Shown: one piece after another, positions 24,832 to 33,027 of the stretch
Layout of the letters: every line of letters starts with the position of its first letter
Numbering within the stretch: position 1 is the first letter of the stretch
Assembly: GCF_028610675.1 (NCBI RefSeq)
Contig: NZ_JAQQWS010000002.1
Coordinates: forward strand, 62,001-126,000
From: Alkalihalobacillus pseudalcaliphilus
GTDB taxonomy: Bacteria; Bacillota; Bacilli; Bacillales; Bacillaceae_D
Direction: 5' to 3'
DNA length: 64,000 nucleotides
Position numbers and translations under genes: made by a program
Notes under the pieces: generated by a model
Seen by the model: the letters and a program-made list of their open reading frames with translations, nothing else
The model's database searches: none
Told to the model about the DNA's origin: nothing

Positions 24832-25064
24832 TTTACTTTTTCTACCTCTCTTTTTCCTTCCTCCGTATGTATTAATTGAATGAGTTCAACATATTCAATA
24901 TCTAACACATTAGCAATTTTGATTAAGACGGCAATGCTAGGATTCTTTTGTACACCTCTTTCAATATAACTAATATATGACTTCGATACCCCTGCTGCAA
25001 CTGACAAATCCTCTAATGTTAATCCTTTATTCTTTCTAAGTCCTCTTATCGTTTTATGCTCCAT
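24825..25064 (-). CDS. SinR-like HTH_XRE regulator lacking the dimerisation domain
   Basis: 79 residues, essentially only an HTH domain (IRGLRKNKGLTLEDLSVAAG, VSKSYISYIERG, NPSIAVLIKIANVL) that is close to SinR's DNA-binding half, plus a short Glu/Lys-rich tail. It lacks the SinI-binding helices, so it should be insensitive to SinI-like peptides if it binds the same sites (inference). Its ATG overlaps the upstream stop in a TGATG junction, which indicates translational coupling. It is convergent with sinR. Confidence 0.85.
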   Translation of the reverse strand: MEHKTIRGLRKNKGLTLEDLSVAAGVSKSYISYIERGVQKNPSIAVLIKIANVLDIEYVELIQLIHTEEGKREVEKVKK

Positions 25065-25468
25065 CAAAATTTCACTCCATCTTTGTTTATTTCATTAACT
25101 AATAGCGTGTATGCTTCAAATTTATTTACTTGTAGTTGCTTCAATTTAATCTCAGACAAATATAGGTCCTCATGTTTAGATAATGACATAAAATATAACT
25201 TATATAGATATAACTTATTATCTAAACGTTGTTTCTTCTCACAAATAATCCCAAAAAGCTCTACTTCTCTTTTAAATACTTCCGTTTTTAATTTATAAAC
25301 AACCCCCTTCATAAGAGGTAACGATAATGTACTCTCAAAAACAATTGCTTCGTGATTCATTTCTTTCACAATGACTTCAGAACACTTTCGGTTGATTAAT
25401 TGCTTCTTTAATTCATATAAATATAAGTCTCCCTTTACAGCCTTTTCAAAACGAATATTTGACTTCAT
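25064..25468 (-). CDS. Unknown protein, coupled to the SinR-like regulator (possible PilZ-like barrel)
   Basis: 134 residues, no recognised family. A run of alternating hydrophobic strands (KGVVYKLKTEVFKREVELFG, then YKLYFMSL) faintly resembles a PilZ-type beta barrel, but the Arg and DxSxxG signature of PilZ is not seen, so this is only a guess. ACGGAGG precedes ATG. Two SinR-type palindromes lie 19 and 74 bp upstream of the start. First gene of a two-gene unit with the HTH gene. It is rich in Lys, Glu and Leu and has no signal peptide. Confidence 0.7.
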   Translation of the reverse strand: MKSNIRFEKAVKGDLYLYELKKQLINRKCSEVIVKEMNHEAIVFESTLSLPLMKGVVYKLKTEVFKREVELFGIICEKKQRLDNKLYLYKLYFMSLSKHEDLYLSEIKLKQLQVNKFEAYTLLVNEINKDGVKF

Positions 25469-25486
25469 AAATACCTCCGTCTATTT

Positions 25487-25502
25487 ATTCTTTATTAAGA
25501 AC
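25487..25502. promoter_or_regulatory. SinR-type operator 4
   Basis: ATTCTTTATTAAGAAC, 19 bp upstream of the start codon of the leftward unknown gene. Read on the minus strand it begins GTTCTTAATAAAGAAT. Confidence 0.65.
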
Positions 25503-25541
25503 AATAACATCAAAAAAAGAGTATAAAAATTTGCGCGTTAT

Positions 25542-25557
25542 ATTCTTTATTAAGAAC
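25542..25557. promoter_or_regulatory. SinR-type operator 5
   Basis: ATTCTTTATTAAGAAC, identical to operator 4 and exactly 55 bp from it (about five helical turns), upstream of the leftward gene pair. Confidence 0.65.
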
Positions 25558-25658
25558 ATATCATCAAAAAATAAATGGAGTCTAGCCATTCAAGCCTCCA
25601 AAAAAATGAGAATATCATGTGTTATTTAAAACTCTAATCATATTTTTATTTAATTTTA

Positions 25659-25674
25659 GTTCTTTATAACGAAT
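25659..25674. promoter_or_regulatory. SinR-type operator 6
   Basis: GTTCTTTATAACGAAT, a near copy of operator 2's core with one weak half. It lies in the gap between the leftward gene pair and the terminator of the degenerate response regulator. Confidence 0.5.
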
Positions 25675-25695
25675 AAGTCAATAAAATAAAAAAAT

Positions 25696-25726
25696 AAATG
25701 GTCCGAGCTCTGCTCTTAGACCATTT
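25696..25726 (-). terminator. Intrinsic terminator of the degenerate response regulator
   Basis: AAATGGTC and GACCATTT with an inner GAGC/GCTC stem; on the minus strand ATTTTTTTATTTT follows. It overlaps the stop codon. Confidence 0.85.
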
Positions 25727-26399
25727 AAATAATTTCCTGACTAACTTGCATAAGATTTTTTAAGCATTGCACTGCCTTAGTTCTTTCTTTGATTCCTATC
25801 TTTCCATAAATATCACTTATATAATTTTTAGTCGTACCTTCACTTATAAACAATTTTTCTGCAATCATTTTATTAGAATAGCCTTCTATCAAAAGTCCAA
25901 TCACATCTTGTTCCCTATTTGAAAATTTGATTCTTTCTCCACGAGGAATTATTCCTGGTTCATGATACGGTCGACCTAGGACATCAAAGTCTTGATGTAC
26001 AACTAATTTCGCAAGCGTATGCGGAAGTAAGATTTGCCCCTTCATAATATCTCGGATTGACTGAATTAACGTATCATAACTCATACTCTTCAATAATAGG
26101 CCATCCGCTTCAATAATTAGCTTCTTAATCATATATATATCTTCATCCATATTAAGAATAACTAATATTTTTACTTTTTGGTTAAGTTCCCTAATTATAG
26201 AAATGAGATCGCCGTTTAATAATGATGAATAATCAATAACTACTACATCAGCCATAGTGAGGTTACACTCATTCAGTGCTTGCTCACCATTCTTAGCAGT
26301 TGCAACAACTTTCATATCAGGTTTTGCATCAATTATAGAACGTAATCCTTCCAACATTAATGTTTGTGAGTCAATTATCATGACACGTATGCTATTCAT
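25725..26399 (-). CDS. NarL-family response regulator with degenerate receiver
   Basis: 224 residues from ATG 26399 (GGAGGGG upstream); a longer frame lacks a ribosome site. Receiver domain, then a LuxR-type HTH (FSNREQDVIGLLIEGYSNKM, SEGTTKNYISDIYGKIGIKE). The phosphoacceptor Asp56 is kept, but the acidic pair is Asp10-Ser11 instead of Asp-Asp and the conserved Thr after beta-4 is Asn (ILVILNMDED). The signalling Lys is retained (LLLKSM). Phosphorylation may be weak or absent. It closely resembles the intact regulator at 32191-32853 and probably arose by duplication. Confidence 0.88.
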   Translation of the reverse strand: MNSIRVMIIDSQTLMLEGLRSIIDAKPDMKVVATAKNGEQALNECNLTMADVVVIDYSSLLNGDLISIIRELNQKVKILVILNMDEDIYMIKKLIIEADGLLLKSMSYDTLIQSIRDIMKGQILLPHTLAKLVVHQDFDVLGRPYHEPGIIPRGERIKFSNREQDVIGLLIEGYSNKMIAEKLFISEGTTKNYISDIYGKIGIKERTKAVQCLKNLMQVSQEII

Positions 26400-26890
26400 C
26401 GTTTCCCCTCCATCAAATGCCCTTACCATGTCGTTCTGAGTCTTATCACCTAATTCAAATATAACACTAAAATATAGTCTCATACATTTATTCATAAAGA
26501 GACTAAATAACTACTTATCAACATTTGTAAGTAAGTTTAATTTACTATAATTCCTACAAACTTACAAATTTCAACCTTACTAAAAAGGACTTATTACTCA
26601 TAAATTAACCTAAAAATATCTAGAGAAAAATAATATATTCTGTTTATTCATGTAGATTTTTATCGATTCAGTCATACTTATCAATTTATTGGCATAAATA
26701 AAAATAGTTATTTTAAACTAGTTCTAAATTCAACAAATGACTTAATAAAAAAAACCTGTGACTAATTTTATGACCGTAGTAACTATCCATTATTTTCAAA
26801 ATAGTTAAAATTAATAGTAACAATATGATTTAAAATATGTTTACCAGTCTTAATTAGAGTGAATGACTATTTTTAGAGGGGGATTCCGAG
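26400..26890. other. AT-rich gene-free region between divergent genes
   Basis: About 490 bp separating the leftward response regulator from the rightward SinI-like gene. It is strongly AT-rich and should hold both promoters, but no clean -35/-10 pair or SinR-type palindrome was found. Confidence 0.5.
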
Positions 26891-27040
26891 ATGAGGAAAG
26901 AGGGACTAGATGTTGAATGGCTTTCTTTAATATCTGAAGCAAAACGGTTAGGTTTAACATTAGAAGAGGTTAGAGATTATATAAATAATTCGAAAAAGCG
27001 ACCAACTGAAGATAGCTTCAATATATCGAATATCAGCTGA
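26891..27040 (+). CDS. SinI-like antirepressor peptide 2
   Basis: A 49-residue protein. LDVEWLSLISEAKRLGLTLE followed by EVRDYI matches the SinR dimerisation motif as well as SinI-like peptide 1 does. AGAGGGGGA precedes ATG at good distance. A short polar tail follows (SKKRPTEDSFNISNIS). It is a lone gene divergent from the degenerate response regulator and convergent with the giant kinase gene. I infer it is a second SinR antagonist, possibly switched on by the neighbouring two-component regulators. Confidence 0.8.
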   Translation: MRKEGLDVEWLSLISEAKRLGLTLEEVRDYINNSKKRPTEDSFNISNIS

Positions 27041-27083
27041 TCACTTACATAAAACGATTAAAGTGAGGATTCCCCTATATGAA

Positions 27084-27116
27084 TGAGCATGATCGGTACA
27101 ATACCGCTCATGCTCA
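27084..27116. terminator. Hairpin between convergent SinI-like 2 and giant kinase genes
   Basis: TGAGCATGATCGGTA and TACCGCTCATGCTCA pair over 15 positions with one mismatch and a CAA loop. No T-tract follows on either strand, so it may be a weak terminator or a processing or stabilising stem. Confidence 0.5.
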
Positions 27117-27132
27117 AGATATGCCCATCTTA

Positions 27133-30100
27133 CTATTTATAAGGGGTTTCAATAATAAGTGTTGTTCCACTTTTTTTCGATGAGGTTATTTGCAAGTTTC
27201 CTCCTATTTGCTCGATTCTCTTTTTCATTGAATGTAAACCAAATCCATATTCAAGCTTGTTTACACCCTTCCCATTATCTTGGATGACTAACTTTACACA
27301 ATCCTCTTCCTCGGTTAGATGTATAGAAAAATTAGAGCTATTACCGTGTTTAATACCATTTGTGAAAGCTTCTTTTAAAACATAATAAACCACTTGATTC
27401 AGTTCGTTTTGCTTGATCTCCGTCTTCATATTTAGATGTAAATCAACGATAACCCCTGTATTTACCTCTACCTCAGATATAACCAACTTAACCACCTCGG
27501 TCAGCTGCACGTCATCTATCGAATCAAACTGATTAAGTAAATGGACGGAGTGTCTAATTTCATTCAACCCTTTTCGTATTAGACCTTGTGTAAGTTCTAA
27601 TTTCTCCATCGATAATTCCCCATTTTTTTCAAACAATCTTCTGCTTGCTTCAGCTTGTACAATCGCTGTGGTGAGAGTGTGCCCTACCACATCATGGATA
27701 TCTCGGGCAATGCGGTTTCTTTCCTCCAGTACCGACTTTTTCGCCATCGTTTCTGCCATTTGCTGTTGCGTTCTTTCTAAATAGTAGGTTCTTTTTTTTA
27801 CTTTCTCTTCAAGTGACTCATTTAATACTTGCATCTCTTTATATAACCTTGCATTCTCTATAGCTATAGCAGCTTGAGTCATTAATAGCTCTAAGAATAG
27901 TAAGTCTTGTTTCGTAAAGGCATGAGTAAAAAGGTTATTCTCTAAATATAAGACACCAAATAATTGATGATGATGAATGACGGGTACTACTAAAACGGAT
28001 TTTGGCTTATACATTGGCATATAAGGATCGTTGCTGAATCTAAAATCTTTCATTAAATCTTCAAATAATAGGGCCTTTTTCAACTTAATCACATAATCAA
28101 TTACCGTCGCAGGTGCTTGCTCATACGCTTGGATTGAAACAGAATCCATCTCCTCAATTTGAATATCCCCTTGCTGTAAATAGCCTTTCACCTCCACTAA
28201 TAATTGATCGTTATGATGAAGGATAAAAAGCCCAGAGTTAGCTCCTGCATTTTGAAGAGCAATGTTCATGAGTTGCTGAAGTACTTTTTCTAAAACCATT
28301 TCCTTCGAAAGAACTTGAGCCGCTTTCATTAAACTTAAGCTGTCTATTCCCTCAACAGGAAAACTTTTCACTTGATTTGTTTGATTGAGTTGATACAATT
28401 GGCGGTTTTGTTCCACAATCGTCTCTGCTCCCCATTTTTGAAAGGACTCGTTGGCTTGTTGAATATACATCTGAGCCCATACCGGTTTATTCTGCTCAAT
28501 ATAAAGGTAATTGAGCAGTTGACGGATGATTGCTTGATGGTGAAATAACCCTTGTGTTGTCGATAGTTTTAAGGCTTTTTGTAACGAGTTTCTCGCATGC
28601 TCAAATGACTTTTTAATCGCATAATAGCAGCCTTCAATGATGTCATATCGGCTTTCAAAATTATCCTTATTCACTTTTTTCCATTTAGTAACTCGCTTTA
28701 AATAGCTTGAGACTATTTTCCGATGAGCCTTATCGCTTTTACCGGCCATACAAATAGAGAGGCTGTGATAGACCCAATAATCTACCTGAGATGCACCTAA
28801 CACACTATTCCGCCCTTCAAATAGATACTTACTATCTTCCACCTCTTCTAAGCATTTTTCATATCTTCCTAACATCGTCCAATAAAAGCTCATAAGCAAT
28901 GAAAAGAAGGAAAGTGTTGTTTCTCGTGATTGAAAATGTGTTTTGATCCATTTGTATAACGCCTCTATTTCTTGATTCAACTCTACTGTTTCTTGCCAAT
29001 TCTTTAAGGCTTCCATCACTTTTTCTACTAGCTGAAAATAGTAGTTGAATTCCTCTAATCGTAGAGTTTGTGCTTTAATTCGATAGTCTTCAACGTGTTT
29101 CAGTAATGAGGTCAACGGATGACCCAGCATTAAATAGGCATTAAACGACATAATCAAACAGCCTCCAGCTACGACTAAATTACCCGATTTTTTATTGGTT
29201 TCATAAGCAATTTCTAGGTCAGTCAGTTTATTGACTAACGGTTCCTGCCAATGCTGAATAAAGCCCGAAAAGATAAAGCGGGTAACACCTTTTGTAAACG
29301 AGTCTGAATTCTGACCGATTTTTTCTGTAGCCCACTTTGAAACGTGGTAGGCTTTCTTATAATGGTGAACTCCTTCGCTTAATACCATCGCATATTGAGA
29401 TAAAATGAGACTCGAGTTCCCTTCTGAAAAAGTTGGATATTGAAGCTTGACAAGACGTAATACATGCAGAGCATAGAGATCTTTTTTATACCCATAGACC
29501 GCTATACCCATAGCTTCTAACAGTGAAAAAACCATTTTCTCCTGTTCACTATAACCCTCTTGTTTAAGGGGTTGATACTGAAGAACTCGATTCATTCTTA
29601 CATGGACATTCAGCAATTCATATAATATATGGAACTTGATTAGCCTTTTCGGAAATGCATATCCAAGAAGTGCTAGTCCATCGAGGCATAATTGAATGAC
29701 TTTTTCTGGCTCTGCTAAATGGTTCGTCATTTTTATTTCTACACGCAGCACCTCGACCTTTTCCTTTACGGTTGTAGCACTTTGATATAGTTCGGTCGTT
29801 AACGCTTGTGCTTCTTCATTATTGGCCAGAGCGTATAAACACCGTGCCTTCCCTATATTGAGAATGAACTCAAGGGACGGGTCGTCTTGTACCCATTTTA
29901 ATCCATGCTCATAATACACACACGCTGAGTGATGGGCTTCAACCGCTGCATAATTGTCTGCTGCCATTAAATTATATTGGGCAATTTCTAAGCCCTTCTC
30001 TTTTGATAATGGAAGCTCCGTGCATTTATTATAATGGTCAACAATGGTGGAAGGAATTTGTGCTAATTCTGATAATTGAGCTAGCATGGCTTCTGCAATT

Positions 30101-32160
30101 TTATAATGCTTTTCCATTCTGTTTTGCTTGTCGATATTTGCATACAAATACGTCCAAACTTGGTCATTTATAAATGTTAGGACTAATTCTTCTATATTTA
30201 AGGATTCTATACGTTTCACAAGTTCTAATCTTTGCCAATGAGTGAAGCATGACTCAATGATAGTAGCTGAATAATTCGAAATCTGTTGTAAAAGCTCAAA
30301 ATGAAATGGCTCACCAAGGCATAGACAGTACTCCCATAATTCCACTTCTATTTCTGACATATGCTCTATAATACTTGGAAGTGCTTCAATATTTGTTTCC
30401 TGTCTCTCTTCAATAATAGGCAGTTGTGAAAAGGACCAATAACCTTCAATATGATTAAAAGTGAATTGTTTTTTCTCATATAAACTTATTAATTCCTGTT
30501 GAAGACGATAGGGATTGCCAGCTGTTCGTTCAAATAATGTTGTTAACGTCTCATCCTCCATGTCTTTTGATAAGGTAAACGTGCTGTTTAGCCAAAGTAA
30601 TAATTGCTGCCTATTTAATGGCTGTAGCGTCAGCACTAAATCAATGGATACATTTTTTAAGAGCATTTGACGAGCCTTATCATTTCTATCTAGTTGACTT
30701 TTTTCATTGAGTTGGAAAGCCAATATAAACAAGACTTTTTCAACATGTACCGTCAATTTATCTTCTTCAAATAACGACAAGGACGCTTCATCAAACCATT
30801 GCATATTATCAAAGAAGAAAATGATTGTTTTGCCTTGCTCGCAGAAACACTGAAGAAACCTCCTAATTGCCTGTTTAAATGAATGGGCTTCCATGTTAAT
30901 GGGCTCACTATCTACTGAATCCTCATCCAGTATTAATAAAATATCGGGAAATATTCGATAAAAAACAGATAAAGAATCACCTAGACCATTTTTAAAAATG
31001 GTTCTCCATTTCATTACTTCCGCATTTCCTTGGGCAATGATTTGATCAATGAGTTGAGAAAATCCATTGATAAAACCGTGGTATGCTTGATGTCCTTTTC
31101 TCTTTTCAAACGACGCTTGAATAAAGTAGGTATCTTTTTGCACGCCCTTGAAAACATGCTGTACAATGCTTGTTTTTCCGACTCCAGCCTCTCCTTCTAT
31201 GAGCACCACTTTAGCCTCATTGACCGTGTTTGAATAGATAGTTCGAAGCTTGTCGATCTCTTTTTCTCTACCAATCAGTGTTGAAGAAAACTCCAAGGTC
31301 GTCGACTTATCACAGTCGCCTAATGTTAGTTGGTCATCCTTAGAACTATCTGTAAGTTCCATCAACCTCTCACAGTCTTTTATAAGTCCATATGCACTTT
31401 GATAACGTTGCTCTGGATTTTTGTCTAGTAGCTTCATAATGATCATGGAAAGCCTGAGAGAGACATTTTGATCAACTAAATGCGGTGGTGTTGGCGTTTC
31501 ACTTATATGGGCATGAAGCCATTGAACTTCATCATTTGCTCGAAAAGGTAATTCACCTGTTGCCCATTGATATAACAAAATTCCTAATGAATAAAAATCA
31601 CTTCTTGTATCTATAAACTTTCCAATTCTCCCTGTCTGTTCTGGTGACATATACGGGGCGAACCTTTTTTCAATATGTACATTGGCTAACGCATTTGTTT
31701 GTATTTTTAAAGCATCAATATATTGAACACCGATTAGCTTACATTTCTTTGGCGTGATCATAAACGAAGTCGGGATAACACTACGATGAATATAATCTTG
31801 TTGATGAACCTGTGCTAGAATGCTTGCAAATTGTTTAATGATTAGAAGATCATTTAACTCATAAAGTCTTTTTTGCTCCATGAGCGTTTTTAGCTGAATA
31901 GCACCCATATCTTGTGCTACAAGGTATGGTTTCTTTCTTGGAGCATTCTCATACCTTAGCTTGAAAGTGTGCGTCGCTTCTGTCATCTCTGAACTAATTG
32001 CTGCGACTTTCTCTAACTCTTCTAAATGAGATTTAGGAGTTTGATAGGTTCTGCCCATTAAAATGAGTACAGGTTCGTTCGTCAATGCCTCCACAGCTCG
32101 ATATAATATAAAGTTCGTTTCATTATCAATCGTCTCTATATAATGATAACCCTCAATCAT
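27133..32160 (-). CDS. Giant sensor: pseudokinase, AAA ATPase, TPR-like region, GAF, histidine kinase
   Basis: 1675 residues. Residues 1-270 form a Ser/Thr kinase fold whose C-lobe is conserved (YMSPEQTGRIGKFIDTRSDF). However, the catalytic HRD reads HRS (125-127) and DFG reads IGV (143-145), so it is a predicted pseudokinase. An ATPase domain follows, with GEAGVGKTS at 323-331 and FFFDNMQWFDE as Walker B. Then come a long helical repeat region, a GAF domain (about 1290-1430), and a HisKA_3/HATPase pair with the phospho-His in ARDIHDVVGHTLT. No membrane segment, so it should be cytoplasmic. It starts 30 bp after the response regulator gene and is its likely kinase. Such fusions are known in cyanobacteria, myxobacteria and some bacilli. 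Confidence 0.92.
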   Translation of the reverse strand: MIEGYHYIETIDNETNFILYRAVEALTNEPVLILMGRTYQTPKSHLEELEKVAAISSEMTEATHTFKLRYENAPRKKPYLVAQDMGAIQLKTLMEQKRLYELNDLLIIKQFASILAQVHQQDYIHRSVIPTSFMITPKKCKLIGVQYIDALKIQTNALANVHIEKRFAPYMSPEQTGRIGKFIDTRSDFYSLGILLYQWATGELPFRANDEVQWLHAHISETPTPPHLVDQNVSLRLSMIIMKLLDKNPEQRYQSAYGLIKDCERLMELTDSSKDDQLTLGDCDKSTTLEFSSTLIGREKEIDKLRTIYSNTVNEAKVVLIEGEAGVGKTSIVQHVFKGVQKDTYFIQASFEKRKGHQAYHGFINGFSQLIDQIIAQGNAEVMKWRTIFKNGLGDSLSVFYRIFPDILLILDEDSVDSEPINMEAHSFKQAIRRFLQCFCEQGKTIIFFFDNMQWFDEASLSLFEEDKLTVHVEKVLFILAFQLNEKSQLDRNDKARQMLLKNVSIDLVLTLQPLNRQQLLLWLNSTFTLSKDMEDETLTTLFERTAGNPYRLQQELISLYEKKQFTFNHIEGYWSFSQLPIIEERQETNIEALPSIIEHMSEIEVELWEYCLCLGEPFHFELLQQISNYSATIIESCFTHWQRLELVKRIESLNIEELVLTFINDQVWTYLYANIDKQNRMEKHYKIAEAMLAQLSELAQIPSTIVDHYNKCTELPLSKEKGLEIAQYNLMAADNYAAVEAHHSACVYYEHGLKWVQDDPSLEFILNIGKARCLYALANNEEAQALTTELYQSATTVKEKVEVLRVEIKMTNHLAEPEKVIQLCLDGLALLGYAFPKRLIKFHILYELLNVHVRMNRVLQYQPLKQEGYSEQEKMVFSLLEAMGIAVYGYKKDLYALHVLRLVKLQYPTFSEGNSSLILSQYAMVLSEGVHHYKKAYHVSKWATEKIGQNSDSFTKGVTRFIFSGFIQHWQEPLVNKLTDLEIAYETNKKSGNLVVAGGCLIMSFNAYLMLGHPLTSLLKHVEDYRIKAQTLRLEEFNYYFQLVEKVMEALKNWQETVELNQEIEALYKWIKTHFQSRETTLSFFSLLMSFYWTMLGRYEKCLEEVEDSKYLFEGRNSVLGASQVDYWVYHSLSICMAGKSDKAHRKIVSSYLKRVTKWKKVNKDNFESRYDIIEGCYYAIKKSFEHARNSLQKALKLSTTQGLFHHQAIIRQLLNYLYIEQNKPVWAQMYIQQANESFQKWGAETIVEQNRQLYQLNQTNQVKSFPVEGIDSLSLMKAAQVLSKEMVLEKVLQQLMNIALQNAGANSGLFILHHNDQLLVEVKGYLQQGDIQIEEMDSVSIQAYEQAPATVIDYVIKLKKALLFEDLMKDFRFSNDPYMPMYKPKSVLVVPVIHHHQLFGVLYLENNLFTHAFTKQDLLFLELLMTQAAIAIENARLYKEMQVLNESLEEKVKKRTYYLERTQQQMAETMAKKSVLEERNRIARDIHDVVGHTLTTAIVQAEASRRLFEKNGELSMEKLELTQGLIRKGLNEIRHSVHLLNQFDSIDDVQLTEVVKLVISEVEVNTGVIVDLHLNMKTEIKQNELNQVVYYVLKEAFTNGIKHGNSSNFSIHLTEEEDCVKLVIQDNGKGVNKLEYGFGLHSMKKRIEQIGGNLQITSSKKSGTTLIIETPYK

Positions 32161-32190
32161 GTGTATACCTCACTCACTTATAAGAATGAA

Positions 32191-32853
32191 TTATGAAGTA
32201 AATTGATTTAAATAGACAATCGCTTGGACACGGTCATTAATATCTATTTTTTTGTATATTTCACTAATATAATTCTTTACTGTACCTTCACTAATAAATA
32301 AGGTTTCCGCTATTTTTTTATTGCTACAACCCGTCATTAACAAATGAACCACTTCCATTTCTCTTTTGGAAAAATAGATTCCTTTAGCTTGTAATTCTTT
32401 TTCATTAAATGGTCTTGAGTGAGTAATAGAATCTGCACTCTTTATTCTTTTTGCAAGCTTTTGGGCAATTTGATTAGGTAAAATCACTTGTCCCTCATAA
32501 GCATCTCTCATTGACTTGATTAATTGGTCATAATTCATATCCTTTAATAAAAAGCCATCAGAACCGTGAATTAAACCTGAGATGATATAATCCTCTTGAG
32601 CAAATGTCGTAAGAATCAGAATTTTTATATGAGGTAATTTCGCTTTAATCTCGATAAGACTATCTATACCATTCATAACTGGCATCTGAATGTCCATAAG
32701 TATAATATCTGGCTTAATTCGAACTGCTTTACTGATAGCTTCCTCTCCATTTTCTGCTGTTGCGACAACTTTCATATCGTCTTCTAACTCGATAATTGTC
32801 TTAAGGCCTTCCCTCATTAAAGTCTGGTCATCAACAATCATAATGGTTATCAT
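32191..32853 (-). CDS. NarL/LuxR-family response regulator (intact)
   Basis: 220 residues. The receiver has the full acidic set (Asp8, Asp9, phosphoacceptor Asp54 in ILMDIQMP), Thr in ILILTTFA and Lys in FLLKDM. The HTH_LuxR domain is FSKREMEVVHLLMTGCSNKK and EGTVKNYISEIYKKI. GGAGGG precedes ATG. It is the promoter-proximal gene of an operon with the giant kinase, so it should be phosphorylated by that kinase (inference from operon and the HisKA_3-NarL pairing rule). Targets are not visible here. Confidence 0.93.
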   Translation of the reverse strand: MITIMIVDDQTLMREGLKTIIELEDDMKVVATAENGEEAISKAVRIKPDIILMDIQMPVMNGIDSLIEIKAKLPHIKILILTTFAQEDYIISGLIHGSDGFLLKDMNYDQLIKSMRDAYEGQVILPNQIAQKLAKRIKSADSITHSRPFNEKELQAKGIYFSKREMEVVHLLMTGCSNKKIAETLFISEGTVKNYISEIYKKIDINDRVQAIVYLNQFTS

Positions 32854-32982
32854 TCTTTATACCCTCCAATTATAAATCACCGTTCGATACACTTTGAATA
32901 TGCCTAATTAATTTCAAATATTAGTAAATTAAATGTACTATATATTGGAATACTAATCAATTTGTATCAGCATATCTGTACT

Positions 32983-33010
32983 AAAAAAGCAGACGATGAG
33001 GTTCGTCCAC
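32983..33010 (-). terminator. Intrinsic terminator of the M20 dipeptidase gene
   Basis: GTGGACGA and TCGTCTGC form a stem with wobble pairs and loop ACCTCA on the minus strand, followed by TTTTTT, 18 bp after the stop. Confidence 0.8.
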
Positions 33011-33027
33011 TTTCAATTGCTTCACTC

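Noticed and set aside
25064..25468. Firm PilZ assignment for the 134-aa protein
   Set aside because: The strand pattern is suggestive, but the Arg-rich and DxSxxG motifs that bind c-di-GMP are not visible.
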